Assembly: GCA_038205115.1 (NCBI GenBank)
Contig: JBBRCE010000034.1
Coordinates: 1-55,184, forward strand
From: JBBRCE01 sp038205115
GTDB taxonomy: Bacteria; Planctomycetota; Planctomycetia; Pirellulales; JBBRCE01
Direction of reading: 5' to 3'
DNA length: 55,184 nucleotides
This document shows, piece by piece, positions 1 through 7,988 of the stretch. The stretch's first letter is position 1. Each line of letters starts with the position of its first letter. The position numbers and the translations under genes were made by a program. The notes under the pieces are model-generated. The model was given only the letters and a program-made list of their open reading frames with translations. It was not told the DNA's origin and made no database searches.

Positions 1-159
1 TTCGTGCACACACTGGCCCGCGGCAAGCACAGCGTGAGCTACCGACTGCGCGCAGAAATCCCCGGCAAGTTCTCGGCCCTGCCCGCCACGGCCGCGGCCA
101 TGTACGCGCCGGAACTCCGCGGCAACAGCGACGAACTGAAACTCAAGATCGAAGATTAA
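1..159 (+). CDS. alpha-2-macroglobulin family protein, C-terminal fragment
   Basis: The frame is open from base 1 and stops with TAA at 157-159, giving the last 52 residues of a longer protein. The segment has a YRLRAEIPGKF stretch, then LPATAAAMYAPELRG and a short charged tail. This matches the C-terminal end of bacterial alpha-2-macroglobulins, where a final beta-sandwich carries a 'Y-x-hydrophobic-RA...PG-x-F...LP...MYAPE-x-RG' pattern. Such proteins are large envelope protease traps, often lipidated. The thioester and bait regions lie outside the window, so whether this copy keeps the thioester cannot be judged. The family call rests on these few motifs only. Confidence 0.7.
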   Translation, partial: FVHTLARGKHSVSYRLRAEIPGKFSALPATAAAMYAPELRGNSDELKLKIED

Positions 160-201
160 TCTGGCGCAACCGAAAAATACCGCCAACCGCGGAGCTGCTG
201 G

Positions 202-879
202 CTACGCAGCGTTTTTCAGTTTGCCGAGATCGAGTTCCATACGCCGATTCAGTGATCTGGCTAACTCGGCACTGTGCGTGACAACCACCAGCGTGAAGCC
301 ATCTTGACGTTGCAAATCGAGTAGCATCTGGCCGATGACTTCGGCCGTGGTGCGGTCGAGATTGCCGGTCGGCTCGTCGGCCAACAGTAGCTTGGGCTGC
401 AAAATGAGCGCGCGGGCAATTGCGGCGCGTTGCCGTTCGCCGCCAGAGAGTTCGGCCGGCCGATGATCCAATCGCGCGGCTAAGCCCACGCGATCGAGCA
501 GTTGTTTGGCGCGGGCCGCCACGTCGCTAGCGGAGGACTTACCCGCCAACGTCGGCAGCAGCACATTTTCCAGCACCGAGCATTGCGGCAGCAGGTGATG
601 ATCCTGAAACACAAAGCCAATGCAGCGATTGCGAAAGTCGGCCAGTTGCGGCTCGGCCAGTTCGAACGGATTTTGGCCATCGAGCGTGACCCGGCCGGAA
701 CTGGGCGAATCGAGCGTGCCCAGGATGTGCAGCAGCGTGCTTTTGCCGCAGCCGCTGGGACCGAGAATGGCCAGATTTTCGCCGGTTGCCAGCTGCAGCG
801 AGACACCGGCGAGCACCGTCAGCGGTTCTGCGCGGGTGGTAAATTGCTTGGTAACATTCTCGACGACCAGGCCGCTCAT
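202..879 (-). CDS. LolD/MacB-type ABC transporter ATP-binding protein
   Basis: This 225-residue ATPase subunit is the usual length for the LolD/MacB/FtsE group, which powers lipoprotein release or efflux together with an FtsX-like permease. Walker A GPSGCGKST is at residues 40-48, the Q-loop FQD at 91-93, the signature LSGGERQ at 144-150, Walker B LLLADEP at 164-170 and the switch His at 202. All catalytic elements are present, so it should hydrolyse ATP. No permease sits next to it: upstream on its strand is an intergenic stretch and a divergent ketosynthase, downstream the convergent alpha-2-macroglobulin. The partner is therefore encoded elsewhere. The exact substrate cannot be assigned from the ATPase alone. 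Confidence 0.88.
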   Translation of the reverse strand: MSGLVVENVTKQFTTRAEPLTVLAGVSLQLATGENLAILGPSGCGKSTLLHILGTLDSPSSGRVTLDGQNPFELAEPQLADFRNRCIGFVFQDHHLLPQCSVLENVLLPTLAGKSSASDVAARAKQLLDRVGLAARLDHRPAELSGGERQRAAIARALILQPKLLLADEPTGNLDRTTAEVIGQMLLDLQRQDGFTLVVVTHSAELARSLNRRMELDLGKLKNAA

Positions 880-991
880 GGGTTGCTCAGTTCAACGTAA
901 AAAGAAACACGGCGGGCGATATTCCGATCTGCAGTTTAGCGAGTTGCCCAAGTTACGTCACTTAGCGGAAAATTCGGATCGACGTCAACTG

Positions 992-1015
992 CTGCAAACG
1001 TCCGCTGTTTTGCAG
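992..1015. promoter_or_regulatory. palindromic TGCAAA-type site, distal
   Basis: CTGCAAA at 992-998 is inverted as TTTGCAG at 1009-1015, with 10 bases between. The right half also contains GTTTTGCA (1007-1014), the same half-site as the perfect palindrome at 1181-1200. It lies in the divergent gap (880-1227) between the LolD-type gene and the ketosynthase. Two related sites in one divergent gap suggest a regulator binding region, but the protein is unknown. Confidence 0.3.
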
Positions 1016-1180
1016 GTTTGCTCGGGGCGCGCGTGGGATTTTCAGTTGCCAAGCCTCGATACGGTGGTTGGGCCGCTTGTAAATCGACCGCAAAACCGTT
1101 AATTTCGAGAGTTTAACCGGCCTCCTAGCCGCCGGTTCGAGTTGCGCCTGGGCTCAAGTCAACGGTGCGCTTCGTTGCCG

Positions 1181-1200
1181 GTTTTGCACGCTTGCAAAAC
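1181..1200. promoter_or_regulatory. perfect palindrome, candidate operator of the ketosynthase cluster
   Basis: GTTTTGCA (1181-1188), four bases, then TGCAAAAC (1193-1200): a perfect 8+8 inverted repeat ending 27 bases before the chosen ATG of the ketosynthase. The size and spacing suit a dimeric helix-turn-helix repressor. If translation began at the in-frame GTG at 1165 this site would lie inside the coding region, which is one reason for preferring the later start. No regulator gene is adjacent. Confidence 0.4.
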
Positions 1201-1227
1201 GGTTTTTGCACGGACTGGAATTTCGCG

Positions 1228-2472
1228 ATGATTGCGGGTAAGCCCGACAGCCAACGGATCGTTATCACCGGCGTAGGCTTGGCTGCGCCTAATGGTAACA
1301 ATCTGACGGAATTCCGCGAAAGTTTGCTGGCTGGCCGCAGCGGTGTCAGCGATTACGAGATTCGCTACGTCGGCAAAACGGTGGCCGGAATCGGCAAATT
1401 CGACGAGCTCCGCTATCAGAAGCGTAAGGACGTTCGCCGCGGCACGCGGGCCGGTAGCGTGGCCATTTATTGCGCCAACGAGGCGGTCAACGACTCCGGG
1501 CTGGATTGGCCCAACGTCGATAAGTCGCGAGTCGGCGTTTACGTGGGCGTCACCGAGCACGGCAACGTCGAGACCGAAAACGAAATTTACGAACTCAAAG
1601 GTTTCGACTACGACACCAAGTTCTGGTCGCACCATCACAATCCGCGGACGGTGGCCAACAATCCGGCCGGCGAAATTACGCTGAACCTGGCGATCACCGG
1701 ACCGCATTACACGATTGGCGCCGCCTGCGCCGCCGGCAATGCCGGCATCATTCAGGGCGCGCAGCAACTGCTACTGGACGAATGCGATCTGGCCATTGCG
1801 GGCGGCGTTTCTGAGAGCGTCCGCACGTTTGGAATCTTCGCGAGTTTCAAAAGCCAAGGCGCGCTGGCCCATCACGCCGATCCAACCAAAGCCTCGCGGC
1901 CGTTTGATGCGGATCGCACCGGCATTGTGGTGGCCGAAGGCGGTTGCCTGTTTACGCTGGAGCGTCTTGACGACGCCAAACTTCGCGGCGCTACGATTTA
2001 TGGCGAACTGGCTGGCTGGGCCATCAACAGCGACGCCAGCGACTTCGTGCTGCCCAACCCTCAGCGACAGGCCGAGTGCGTGCGGAAGGCGCTATCACGG
2101 GCCGGATTGGCGGCCGAGCAAATCGACATCGTCAGCACGCATGCCACAGGCACGGCGTCCGGCGATGCGCAAGAATGCGAGGCGCTGCGAAACGTGTTTG
2201 GCAATAACGGCCACACGCTGTTTAATAACGCCAAGAGTTTTATCGGTCACGCGATGGGCGCGGCCGGCACGCTGGAACTCGCCGGCAACCTGCCGGCTTT
2301 TCGAGATTCGATGTGCCACGCTACGATCAACGTGGAGCGGCTGTCGGACGATTGCGCGCTGCCGGGATTGGTGGCCAATCAGCCGCGCGCGTGCCAGGGC
2401 GTACAATACATCCTCAACAATTCGTTTGGAATGTTGGGCATCAATTCGGTTTTAATCGTCAAAAAGTTTTGA
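1228..2472 (+). CDS. beta-ketoacyl-ACP synthase (KAS II/FabF superfamily)
   Basis: A 414-residue condensing enzyme that would extend an acyl chain on an acyl carrier protein using malonyl-ACP. The catalytic Cys167 lies in GAACAAGN, and the two catalytic histidines are His305 (STHATGTASGD) and His341 (FIGHAMGAAG). Their spacing is close to that of E. coli FabF, so the enzyme looks active. The motif around His305 reads HATGT rather than the common HGTST, so it is a divergent member. ATG at 1228 is preferred because IVITGVG then begins at the usual distance; a GTG at 1165 would add 21 atypical residues. The next gene is an ACP 22 bases downstream, then an FAD oxidoreductase, so this is probably a specialised lipid or polyketide synthase and not the housekeeping FabF. 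Confidence 0.9.
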   Translation: MIAGKPDSQRIVITGVGLAAPNGNNLTEFRESLLAGRSGVSDYEIRYVGKTVAGIGKFDELRYQKRKDVRRGTRAGSVAIYCANEAVNDSGLDWPNVDKSRVGVYVGVTEHGNVETENEIYELKGFDYDTKFWSHHHNPRTVANNPAGEITLNLAITGPHYTIGAACAAGNAGIIQGAQQLLLDECDLAIAGGVSESVRTFGIFASFKSQGALAHHADPTKASRPFDADRTGIVVAEGGCLFTLERLDDAKLRGATIYGELAGWAINSDASDFVLPNPQRQAECVRKALSRAGLAAEQIDIVSTHATGTASGDAQECEALRNVFGNNGHTLFNNAKSFIGHAMGAAGTLELAGNLPAFRDSMCHATINVERLSDDCALPGLVANQPRACQGVQYILNNSFGMLGINSVLIVKKF

Positions 2473-2494
2473 TTACTTATGGGGAGCTAGCGGC

Positions 2495-2755
2495 ATGACT
2501 TCTGCCGACATTCGCGAAGAAATTATCGACATCCTGTCCGGCATCGCGCCCGACGAGGATTTGTCCAATCTCGACGATCAGAAACCGTTCCGCGAGCAGT
2601 TGGAATTGGACAGCATGGATTTTCTGGATATCGTGATGGAATTGCGCAAGCGCTATCGCATCCAAATTCCGGAAGAGGACTATTTGCACTTGGCTTCGAT
2701 GAACAGTACCGTGACCTATCTGATTCCGATCATGAAGGATATGCAACGGGTCTGA
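2495..2755 (+). CDS. acyl carrier protein, specialised
   Basis: An 86-residue acidic helical protein with the phosphopantetheine attachment site at Ser40 in LELDSMDFLDIV, matching the D-S-[LM] pattern of acyl carrier proteins. It would carry the growing acyl chain as a thioester for the ketosynthase encoded just upstream. A GGGGAG ribosome binding site precedes the ATG. Its helix II region (MELRKRYRIQIPEEDY) resembles stand-alone ACPs of secondary lipid and polyketide clusters more than the housekeeping AcpP, whose DSLD motif differs. Sandwiching between a ketosynthase and an oxidoreductase indicates a dedicated carrier for that pathway. Confidence 0.88.
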   Translation: MTSADIREEIIDILSGIAPDEDLSNLDDQKPFREQLELDSMDFLDIVMELRKRYRIQIPEEDYLHLASMNSTVTYLIPIMKDMQRV

Positions 2756-2816
2756 GGCCGGCGGCGCGCGTCAAATCCGTGCGCCGGACGGTTTCTGCCC
2801 AGAAACGAGCAAATCC

Positions 2817-4220
2817 ATGTACGATACGATCATCATCGGCGCCGGCATGTCCGGCCTGGCGGCTGGAATTCGGCTGGCTTATTTCGACCAGCGGGTTTGT
2901 ATTCTGGAGCGTCACTACTCGATTGGCGGATTGAATTCGTTTTATCGCTTGGGTGGCCGCAACTTTGACGTGGGCTTGCACGCGGTAACCAATTACACGC
3001 CCAAGGGGGCCAAGCGCGGCCCGCTGGCCAAGTTGCTGCGCCAATTGCGGTTTGCCTGGGAAGAGTTCGCGCTGGCTCCGCAGTTGGGCTCGGCGGTGGT
3101 GTTTCCGCAGGCGTTTTTGAACTTCAACAACGACCTGAGCTTTTTGGAATCCGAAATTGCCCGCGAATTTCCGGCGGAGCGCGACAACTTCCAAAAGCTG
3201 TTGAGCAAGATCGTCGATTATGAGAATCTGGAAAGCGTGATCGATAGCCCAACGGCGCGCGAGATCGTCGGCGCGACGATCAAAGATCCGCTGCTGGTGG
3301 AAATGCTGCTTTGTCCGGCAATGTTTTACGGCAACGCGCGGCAAAACGACATGGACTTCGCGCAGTTCTGCATCATGTTCCGCAGCATCTTCATGGAAGG
3401 CCTGGCTCGGCCGCTGACTGGCGTGCGGGTCATTCTCAAGAAGCTGGTGCAAAAGTTCAAAACACTCGGCGGCGAGTTACGGCTGAAAGCGGGTGTCTCG
3501 CGAATTGCCTCGTCCAGCAGTTCCGCCAGCGATGCGCCGGCGCGAGTGGTGCTGGAGAATGGCACGGAGATCGAGGGCCGTCGCGTGCTATCTTCGGCCG
3601 GCTGGTACGAAACCATGCGGATGTGCGATCAAGCCCCGGCCGTGGATCATCGGCAGGCAGGGCAGCTTTCGTTTACGGAAACCATGTCCGTGCTCGATCG
3701 ACAACCGCGCGATCTAGGGCACGAGCGGACGATTGTGTTCTACAACGATTCCGACAAATTTCATTGGGAAAAACCAAACGATCTGGCCGACGTACGCAGC
3801 GGCGTGATATGTTCGCCCAACAATTTTGCCTACGACGATCCACCAACCGACGGCCTGATGCGGATCACGTCGCTGGCCAACTTTGACGCCTGGCGGAACT
3901 TGCCGCCCGAGGAATACGCGCGGCAGAAAGAATCGTGGTACCAGCGCACGGTGGATGCCGCGGTAAAGTTTGTACCGGACTTCCGCAAATACGTGATTGC
4001 CACCGACATGTTCACGCCCACCACCATTCGCCGCTACACCAGTCACGATAACGGCGCGGTTTACGGTGCGCCGCACAAGCGTTACGACGGCACCACACAC
4101 CTTAAAAATCTGTTCATCTGCGGCACCGACCAAGGCCTGGTAGGCATCATCGGTGCCATCATCTCCGGCATTCAGATTGCCAACCGCCACCTGCTCCGCG
4201 ACCCCGGCACGGCCACCTGA
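2817..4220 (+). CDS. FAD-dependent oxidoreductase, CrtI/RetSat superfamily
   Basis: A 467-residue flavoprotein related to phytoene desaturases and all-trans-retinol saturases. The N-terminus has the dinucleotide-binding Rossmann motif IIIGAGMSGLAAG (GxGxxG at residues 8-13), followed by an acidic end of the second strand (ILERH) and GGLNSF, then FDVGLHAV. The C-terminus has the typical FICGTD...GIIGAIISG flavin-contacting block. The family desaturates, saturates or isomerises long conjugated or isoprenoid hydrocarbons. Placement 61 bases after an ACP and ketosynthase suggests the substrate is an acyl chain made by them. The stop is one base before the next ATG, so translation may be coupled to the nucleotidyltransferase-like gene. 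Confidence 0.85.
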   Translation: MYDTIIIGAGMSGLAAGIRLAYFDQRVCILERHYSIGGLNSFYRLGGRNFDVGLHAVTNYTPKGAKRGPLAKLLRQLRFAWEEFALAPQLGSAVVFPQAFLNFNNDLSFLESEIAREFPAERDNFQKLLSKIVDYENLESVIDSPTAREIVGATIKDPLLVEMLLCPAMFYGNARQNDMDFAQFCIMFRSIFMEGLARPLTGVRVILKKLVQKFKTLGGELRLKAGVSRIASSSSSASDAPARVVLENGTEIEGRRVLSSAGWYETMRMCDQAPAVDHRQAGQLSFTETMSVLDRQPRDLGHERTIVFYNDSDKFHWEKPNDLADVRSGVICSPNNFAYDDPPTDGLMRITSLANFDAWRNLPPEEYARQKESWYQRTVDAAVKFVPDFRKYVIATDMFTPTTIRRYTSHDNGAVYGAPHKRYDGTTHLKNLFICGTDQGLVGIIGAIISGIQIANRHLLRDPGTAT

Positions 4221-4221
4221 C

Positions 4222-4860
4222 ATGCCCGATGCCGGCAAAATCATCCCCGACGGAGCAACGCACTGGACCGCGCAAACAGTCGGCATGAGTCTGGAAATTC
4301 TCGATCGCATGGAGCAGGCCGTGGCGAACGTCCAAAATCGATTATTGCGGGCAACGTCGGCCTTGAATCGGGCCGACTTGAATTACGCAGTGGTCGGCGG
4401 CAACGCCGTGGCATCGTGGGTGGCAACGATCGATTCCGGCGCGGTGCGAACCACTCGCGATGTTGACATTCTCATTCGACGTGAGGATTTGCCGGCAGTG
4501 AGCGACGTGCTGGAACTGGCAGGATTCGTTCCTGAAGACGTTCTCGACGTGGTAATGTTTCGAGATGGGCCGCAAGGCAAGCCAAGCGAGGCAATTCATC
4601 TGCTATTTTCTGGCGAGAAGACGCGTGCGGATCACTGCTTGCCGGCGCCAGCGATCGAAACCGTCGATCACTCGTCGCCGTTTCGCGTAATCAAGTTGGA
4701 ATCGTTGGTTATGATGAAGCTGTTGTCAAATCGCCGCAAAGACCAAGTTCATCTCGATGACCTGATTTCCGTGGGACTCGTCGACGAAACTTGGACTGCC
4801 AGGTTTCCACCCGATTTGGCGGCCAGACTTCAGCAATTGCTCGATACTCCGCAGAACTGA
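4222..4860 (+). CDS. nucleotidyltransferase-fold protein (AbiEii-like)
   Basis: A 212-residue protein whose core shows the minimal nucleotidyltransferase signature: VVGGNAVASW (Gly-Gly at 59-60) followed by RTTRDVDILI, with the two metal-binding acidic residues Asp80 and Asp82. This arrangement is found in AbiEii/MNT-type enzymes, which attach nucleotides to protein or RNA acceptors. The later KLESLVMMKL and RRKDQVHLDDL segments also fit that family. The start at 4222 is one base after the oxidoreductase stop; an internal ATG at 4285 is an alternative. No antitoxin-like partner is adjacent, so it cannot be called a toxin-antitoxin system. The acceptor is unknown. Confidence 0.65.
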   Translation: MPDAGKIIPDGATHWTAQTVGMSLEILDRMEQAVANVQNRLLRATSALNRADLNYAVVGGNAVASWVATIDSGAVRTTRDVDILIRREDLPAVSDVLELAGFVPEDVLDVVMFRDGPQGKPSEAIHLLFSGEKTRADHCLPAPAIETVDHSSPFRVIKLESLVMMKLLSNRRKDQVHLDDLISVGLVDETWTARFPPDLAARLQQLLDTPQN

Positions 4861-4983
4861 CGGTGAGCGGTTATCGTTTCATTTCCGCGGCCGTTTCAAG
4901 ACGTGTCCGCAAACAGTAAGATTGACGTTCGGGTGATCGTCCGAATTGCCCGCACGCATCGCAAAATTTTCGAGCCGCCGACT

Positions 4984-5295
4984 ATGCCGACAAATCTTGA
5001 ATTACTCAACGAAGCCGAAGCGTTCAAAAACACGGGCAAGAACGAAGAAGCCGTGGCCAAGCTGAAAGAACTGCTCGCGCAGGACGACAAATTCGTGCTG
5101 GCTCACGCCACGCTGGCCGTGCTGTACACGCGACTCAAAAAGCACGATCTGGCCATCGCGCATGCCGAAACCGTCTGCCAACTGGAGCCCAACGATCCGT
5201 TCAATTACTCCGCGCTGAGCGTCACCTGCCAGCGCGCCGGCAAGATTTTGGAAGCAGAAGACGCGATGGCTCGTGCGCGGGCAATGCAGGGCTAG
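4984..5295 (+). CDS. small tetratricopeptide-repeat protein
   Basis: A 103-residue, entirely helical protein made of about three TPR units. They are visible as EAEAFKNTGKNEEAVAKLKEL, then LAVLYTRLKKHDLAIAHAETV and LSVTCQRAGKILEAEDAMARA, each with the usual small-residue and aromatic spacing. There is no signal peptide, so it is likely a cytoplasmic protein-protein adaptor. ATG at 4984 is chosen because the TPR pattern begins directly after it; upstream in-frame codons give a basic, unrelated extension. It follows the nucleotidyltransferase-like gene by about 120 bases, and nothing here names its partner. Confidence 0.75.
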   Translation: MPTNLELLNEAEAFKNTGKNEEAVAKLKELLAQDDKFVLAHATLAVLYTRLKKHDLAIAHAETVCQLEPNDPFNYSALSVTCQRAGKILEAEDAMARARAMQG

Positions 5296-5460
5296 TAACC
5301 GCTTGTCCGCTGCGGCGGTAAGCCCGTCCGGTGGCCAGCGTGAAGGCAGATCGCGGCGCAAGAAAAAGTCGGACGATAACGCAAACGGTTATCGCCCGAT
5401 GGTGAGTCCCGAATCTGTCATCCTGCCGCGACGTCGCAAACTGTCCGCCAGATTAAATGC

Positions 5461-5480
5461 GGCCGGAATAAATGCCGGCC
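5461..5480 (-). terminator. hairpin downstream of tatA
   Basis: GGCCGG (5461-5466) is inverted as CCGGCC (5475-5480) around an AT-rich 8-base loop, directly after the tatA stop on the minus strand. Past the hairpin in that direction the sequence reads GCATTTAATC, not a clean T-run, so this is a weak or factor-assisted terminator candidate at best. Confidence 0.3.
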
Positions 5481-5488
5481 AGTACCGC

Positions 5489-5701
5489 TTAGTGCGCTTC
5501 TTGCTTTTCGTCGTCGATTCGCTTGCGAGGGCGGTCTTCGTCTTCTGGTATGCCGTTGACGCCCTTTTTGAATTCGACGACGCCTTCACCCAGCGAACGC
5601 ATCACCGACGGCAAGCGGTTGCCAAAAAACAACAGCATCAGCCCGGCAACAATCAGCAGTTCCATTGGGCTGAGTATTCCAAAGGCAAGCAACGTAGGCA
5701 T
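5489..5701 (-). CDS. tatA: twin-arginine translocase subunit TatA/E
   Basis: A 70-residue protein with one N-terminal membrane helix (LSPMELLIVAGLMLLFF) followed by the conserved FFGNRLPSVMRSLGEGV amphipathic helix and a charged tail, the standard TatA/TatE layout and length. TatA multimers form the size-adaptable pore that exports folded proteins recognised by TatBC. GAGGAG nine bases before the ATG is a good ribosome binding site. tatB and tatC are not in the window. A likely client is the DUF1501 protein at 13156-14541, which has a twin-arginine signal. Confidence 0.93.
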   Translation of the reverse strand: MPTLLAFGILSPMELLIVAGLMLLFFGNRLPSVMRSLGEGVVEFKKGVNGIPEDEDRPRKRIDDEKQEAH

Positions 5702-6032
5702 CGGAAGGAACTCCTCGGACGAGCAAAAGCGTGCGGTGGGCTAGTTATCTCTATTGTACCACTGTGCCATGTACAATCCAGTGGCCGGCAATGAATTCCG
5801 GTTTTCCGCCTGGCGGAATCGGTCTTTCGCGCTCGGACCGCTTCTCTGCGGATTTTTCGCCCAGATGGCAAACTTTAGCCGACGGCGGCGATCGCGCTTG
5901 GGTCGAGCAGCTCGATAGCCGGCAAAATCGTCGCGGTTGGTTGCGTTTGCCGCCGGAAAGGCGGATAACAGTTGCCAACTGCCTGCAAAGTGCCCGAATA
6001 AGCCCACCGAAACTTCTCGCGGAAGACATAAC

Positions 6033-7043
6033 ATGCGAACTGCCCACTTGGTCGCGATCTGCCTGCTGTTGCTTTCGCCGAGATTCGGACTGGCCAAAGA
6101 TCTGCCTGGCAATACCGCAACGACGGCCGCAGAAAAAGAGCTGCAACCGCACATCAACTCGCTGGGCATGAAGTTCGTCAAAATTCCGGCGGGCGAATTC
6201 GAGATGGGCTCCGGCGACTCGCACGCCGCGCTGGCCGCCGCCTTTCCGAAGTACGACAAACAACGAATCGCCAATCTGACCGACGAATATCCGCGGCACA
6301 ATGTGCGGATCACCAAACCGTTTTACTTCGGACAGTACGAAGTCACGATTGGCCAATTCAAGCAATTCGTCAAACTGGCCGATTTCAAAACCGAGCCCGA
6401 GCAAGACGGCACCGGCGGCTGGGGATACAATCAGGAAACGCACCAGGTGGATCAAGGTCGCCGGCCGTATTACTCCTGGAAAAACCCCGGCTTCGTGCAG
6501 GGCGACGATCACCCGGTGGTCAACATCACCTGGAACGACGCCGTGGCGTTTTGCCAGTGGCTAAGCAAAAAAGAAGGCAAGACGTATCGCTTGCCGCGCG
6601 AAGCCGAATGGGAATACGCCGCCCGGGCGGGCAGCCAGACTCGCTACTTCTTTGGTGATGATCCCGAAAAGTTGGCCGGCTTTGCCAACACCTTCGATCA
6701 CTCCGGCGCTAAACCATTTCCGGAGTGGCAAGATCAGGCGCTCGCGGCCGACGATCATTTTCAATACACCGCGCCGGTCGGTAGCTTCAAGCCCAACCCC
6801 TGGGGCCTATACGATATGCACGGCAACGCCTGGGAATGGACGGCCGACCGCTATGGCGAAGATTACTACGCACATTCCCCAACCGACGATCCAACTGGAC
6901 CCACCGAAGGTCATCTGCGGGTACGCCGCGGCGGTTGTTGGCACAGTTGGCCGCTGTATTGCCGAATATCGTTTCGCAATTGGAATACGCCCAAAAGTCG
7001 CTACATTAACTTGGGCATGCGGGTCGTGCTGGAAGCCGACTGA
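6033..7043 (+). CDS. exported SUMF1/FGE-like domain protein without the full cysteine pair
   Basis: A 336-residue protein with a signal peptide (LVAICLLLLSPRFGLAK, about residues 5-21) and one SUMF1 (formylglycine-generating enzyme fold) domain. The domain is marked by KIPAGEFEMGS, the EVTIGQFKQFV block, NITWNDAVAFCQWLS, YRLPREAEWEYAARAG and the WEWTAD motif. True formylglycine-generating enzymes use two cysteines spaced C-x4-C near the C-terminus. Here the aligned pair is Ser305 and Cys310, with an extra Cys302, so sulfatase activation is unlikely. Many planctomycete SUMF1 proteins are non-catalytic or have other roles. ATG at 6033 is supported by GGAAGA just upstream and by the signal peptide. 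No sulfatase gene is near. Confidence 0.85.
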   Translation: MRTAHLVAICLLLLSPRFGLAKDLPGNTATTAAEKELQPHINSLGMKFVKIPAGEFEMGSGDSHAALAAAFPKYDKQRIANLTDEYPRHNVRITKPFYFGQYEVTIGQFKQFVKLADFKTEPEQDGTGGWGYNQETHQVDQGRRPYYSWKNPGFVQGDDHPVVNITWNDAVAFCQWLSKKEGKTYRLPREAEWEYAARAGSQTRYFFGDDPEKLAGFANTFDHSGAKPFPEWQDQALAADDHFQYTAPVGSFKPNPWGLYDMHGNAWEWTADRYGEDYYAHSPTDDPTGPTEGHLRVRRGGCWHSWPLYCRISFRNWNTPKSRYINLGMRVVLEAD

Positions 7044-7151
7044 TCGCCGCTGAACGACCGCAAAACCTATGGGTTGGGCGTCGGCCCGCGCGACCGCGCT
7101 GCCCGCTCGTCGTTGACAATTCCCCGAACATTCTGAACCTGCGATCCACCC

Positions 7152-7952
7152 ATGTCACAACCGCTCAGCGTCGCGCTTGGCAAAAAAATCAAGCTGGCCG
7201 ACTTCGATCCCGCGTATAATGCCGGGTTGAAGAAATCTGCAGGGCAATCCCAGGCCGATGAGTTCATCGACAGTCTCGATGGCTACGCCGAGCGGTTGTA
7301 CGCCGAGCACCGCCGCGCGATCTTGATCGTCCTGCAGGGCATGGATACATCCGGCAAAGACGGGACGATTCGCCATGTGCTGCGCGGTTTGAATCCACAA
7401 AGTTGCACGGTCACTTCGTTCAAGGCGCCCAGCAGTGCGGAACTCGCGCATGACTTTCTGTGGCGCGTGCATCAGGCCGTGCCTCCGCAGGGCAATATCG
7501 GTATTTTTAATCGTTCGCATTACGAAGACGTGCTGGTGGTGCGGGTGCGAAAACTCGCGCCGCAGGACGAGTGGAAGTCGCGCTACGAACGCATCAACAA
7601 CTTCGAAAAACTGCTGTGCGATGGCGGCCTGACGATCCTGAAATTCTTTTTGCACATCAGCAAGGAAGAACAGCGGAAGCGGCTGCAAGAGCGAATCGAC
7701 CAGCCGGAAAAACGCTGGAAATTTCGAATGGGCGATCTCGACGACCGTCAGCTATGGGACGAGTATCAAGCAGCCTACGAAGACGCGCTCAACAAGTGCA
7801 ACACCGATCATGCGCCGTGGCACATCATTCCGGCCGATCACAAATGGTATCGCAATTTAGCAATCAGCCACGTGCTGTCGGAAACGCTGGCGAAGCTCGA
7901 TCCACAGTGTCCGCCGCCGCCGGAAAACATTGCCGGCCTGGTGGTCAAGTAG
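7152..7952 (+). CDS. ppk2: polyphosphate kinase 2 family protein
   Basis: A 266-residue PPK2 enzyme, which transfers phosphate between inorganic polyphosphate and nucleotides. Walker A GMDTSGKDG is at residues 63-71 and the Walker B/lid region FNRSHYEDVLVVRV begins near 119. KRWKFRMGDLDDRQLWDEY and PWHIIPADHKWYRN are further PPK2 landmarks. One domain of this length corresponds to the short PPK2 class that often phosphorylates AMP and/or ADP using polyphosphate; the exact class cannot be settled by eye. It is monocistronic and convergent with the secreted TPR protein, with a strong hairpin between them. Confidence 0.92.
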   Translation: MSQPLSVALGKKIKLADFDPAYNAGLKKSAGQSQADEFIDSLDGYAERLYAEHRRAILIVLQGMDTSGKDGTIRHVLRGLNPQSCTVTSFKAPSSAELAHDFLWRVHQAVPPQGNIGIFNRSHYEDVLVVRVRKLAPQDEWKSRYERINNFEKLLCDGGLTILKFFLHISKEEQRKRLQERIDQPEKRWKFRMGDLDDRQLWDEYQAAYEDALNKCNTDHAPWHIIPADHKWYRNLAISHVLSETLAKLDPQCPPPPENIAGLVVK

Positions 7953-7988
7953 CGTTTCGTAATCTAAAGCCGTTAGGTCAACAAAAAA

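Noticed and set aside
4222..4860. AbiEii-type toxin-antitoxin pair
   Set aside because: The nucleotidyltransferase-like gene has no adjacent antitoxin-like partner; the next gene is a TPR protein 123 bases on.
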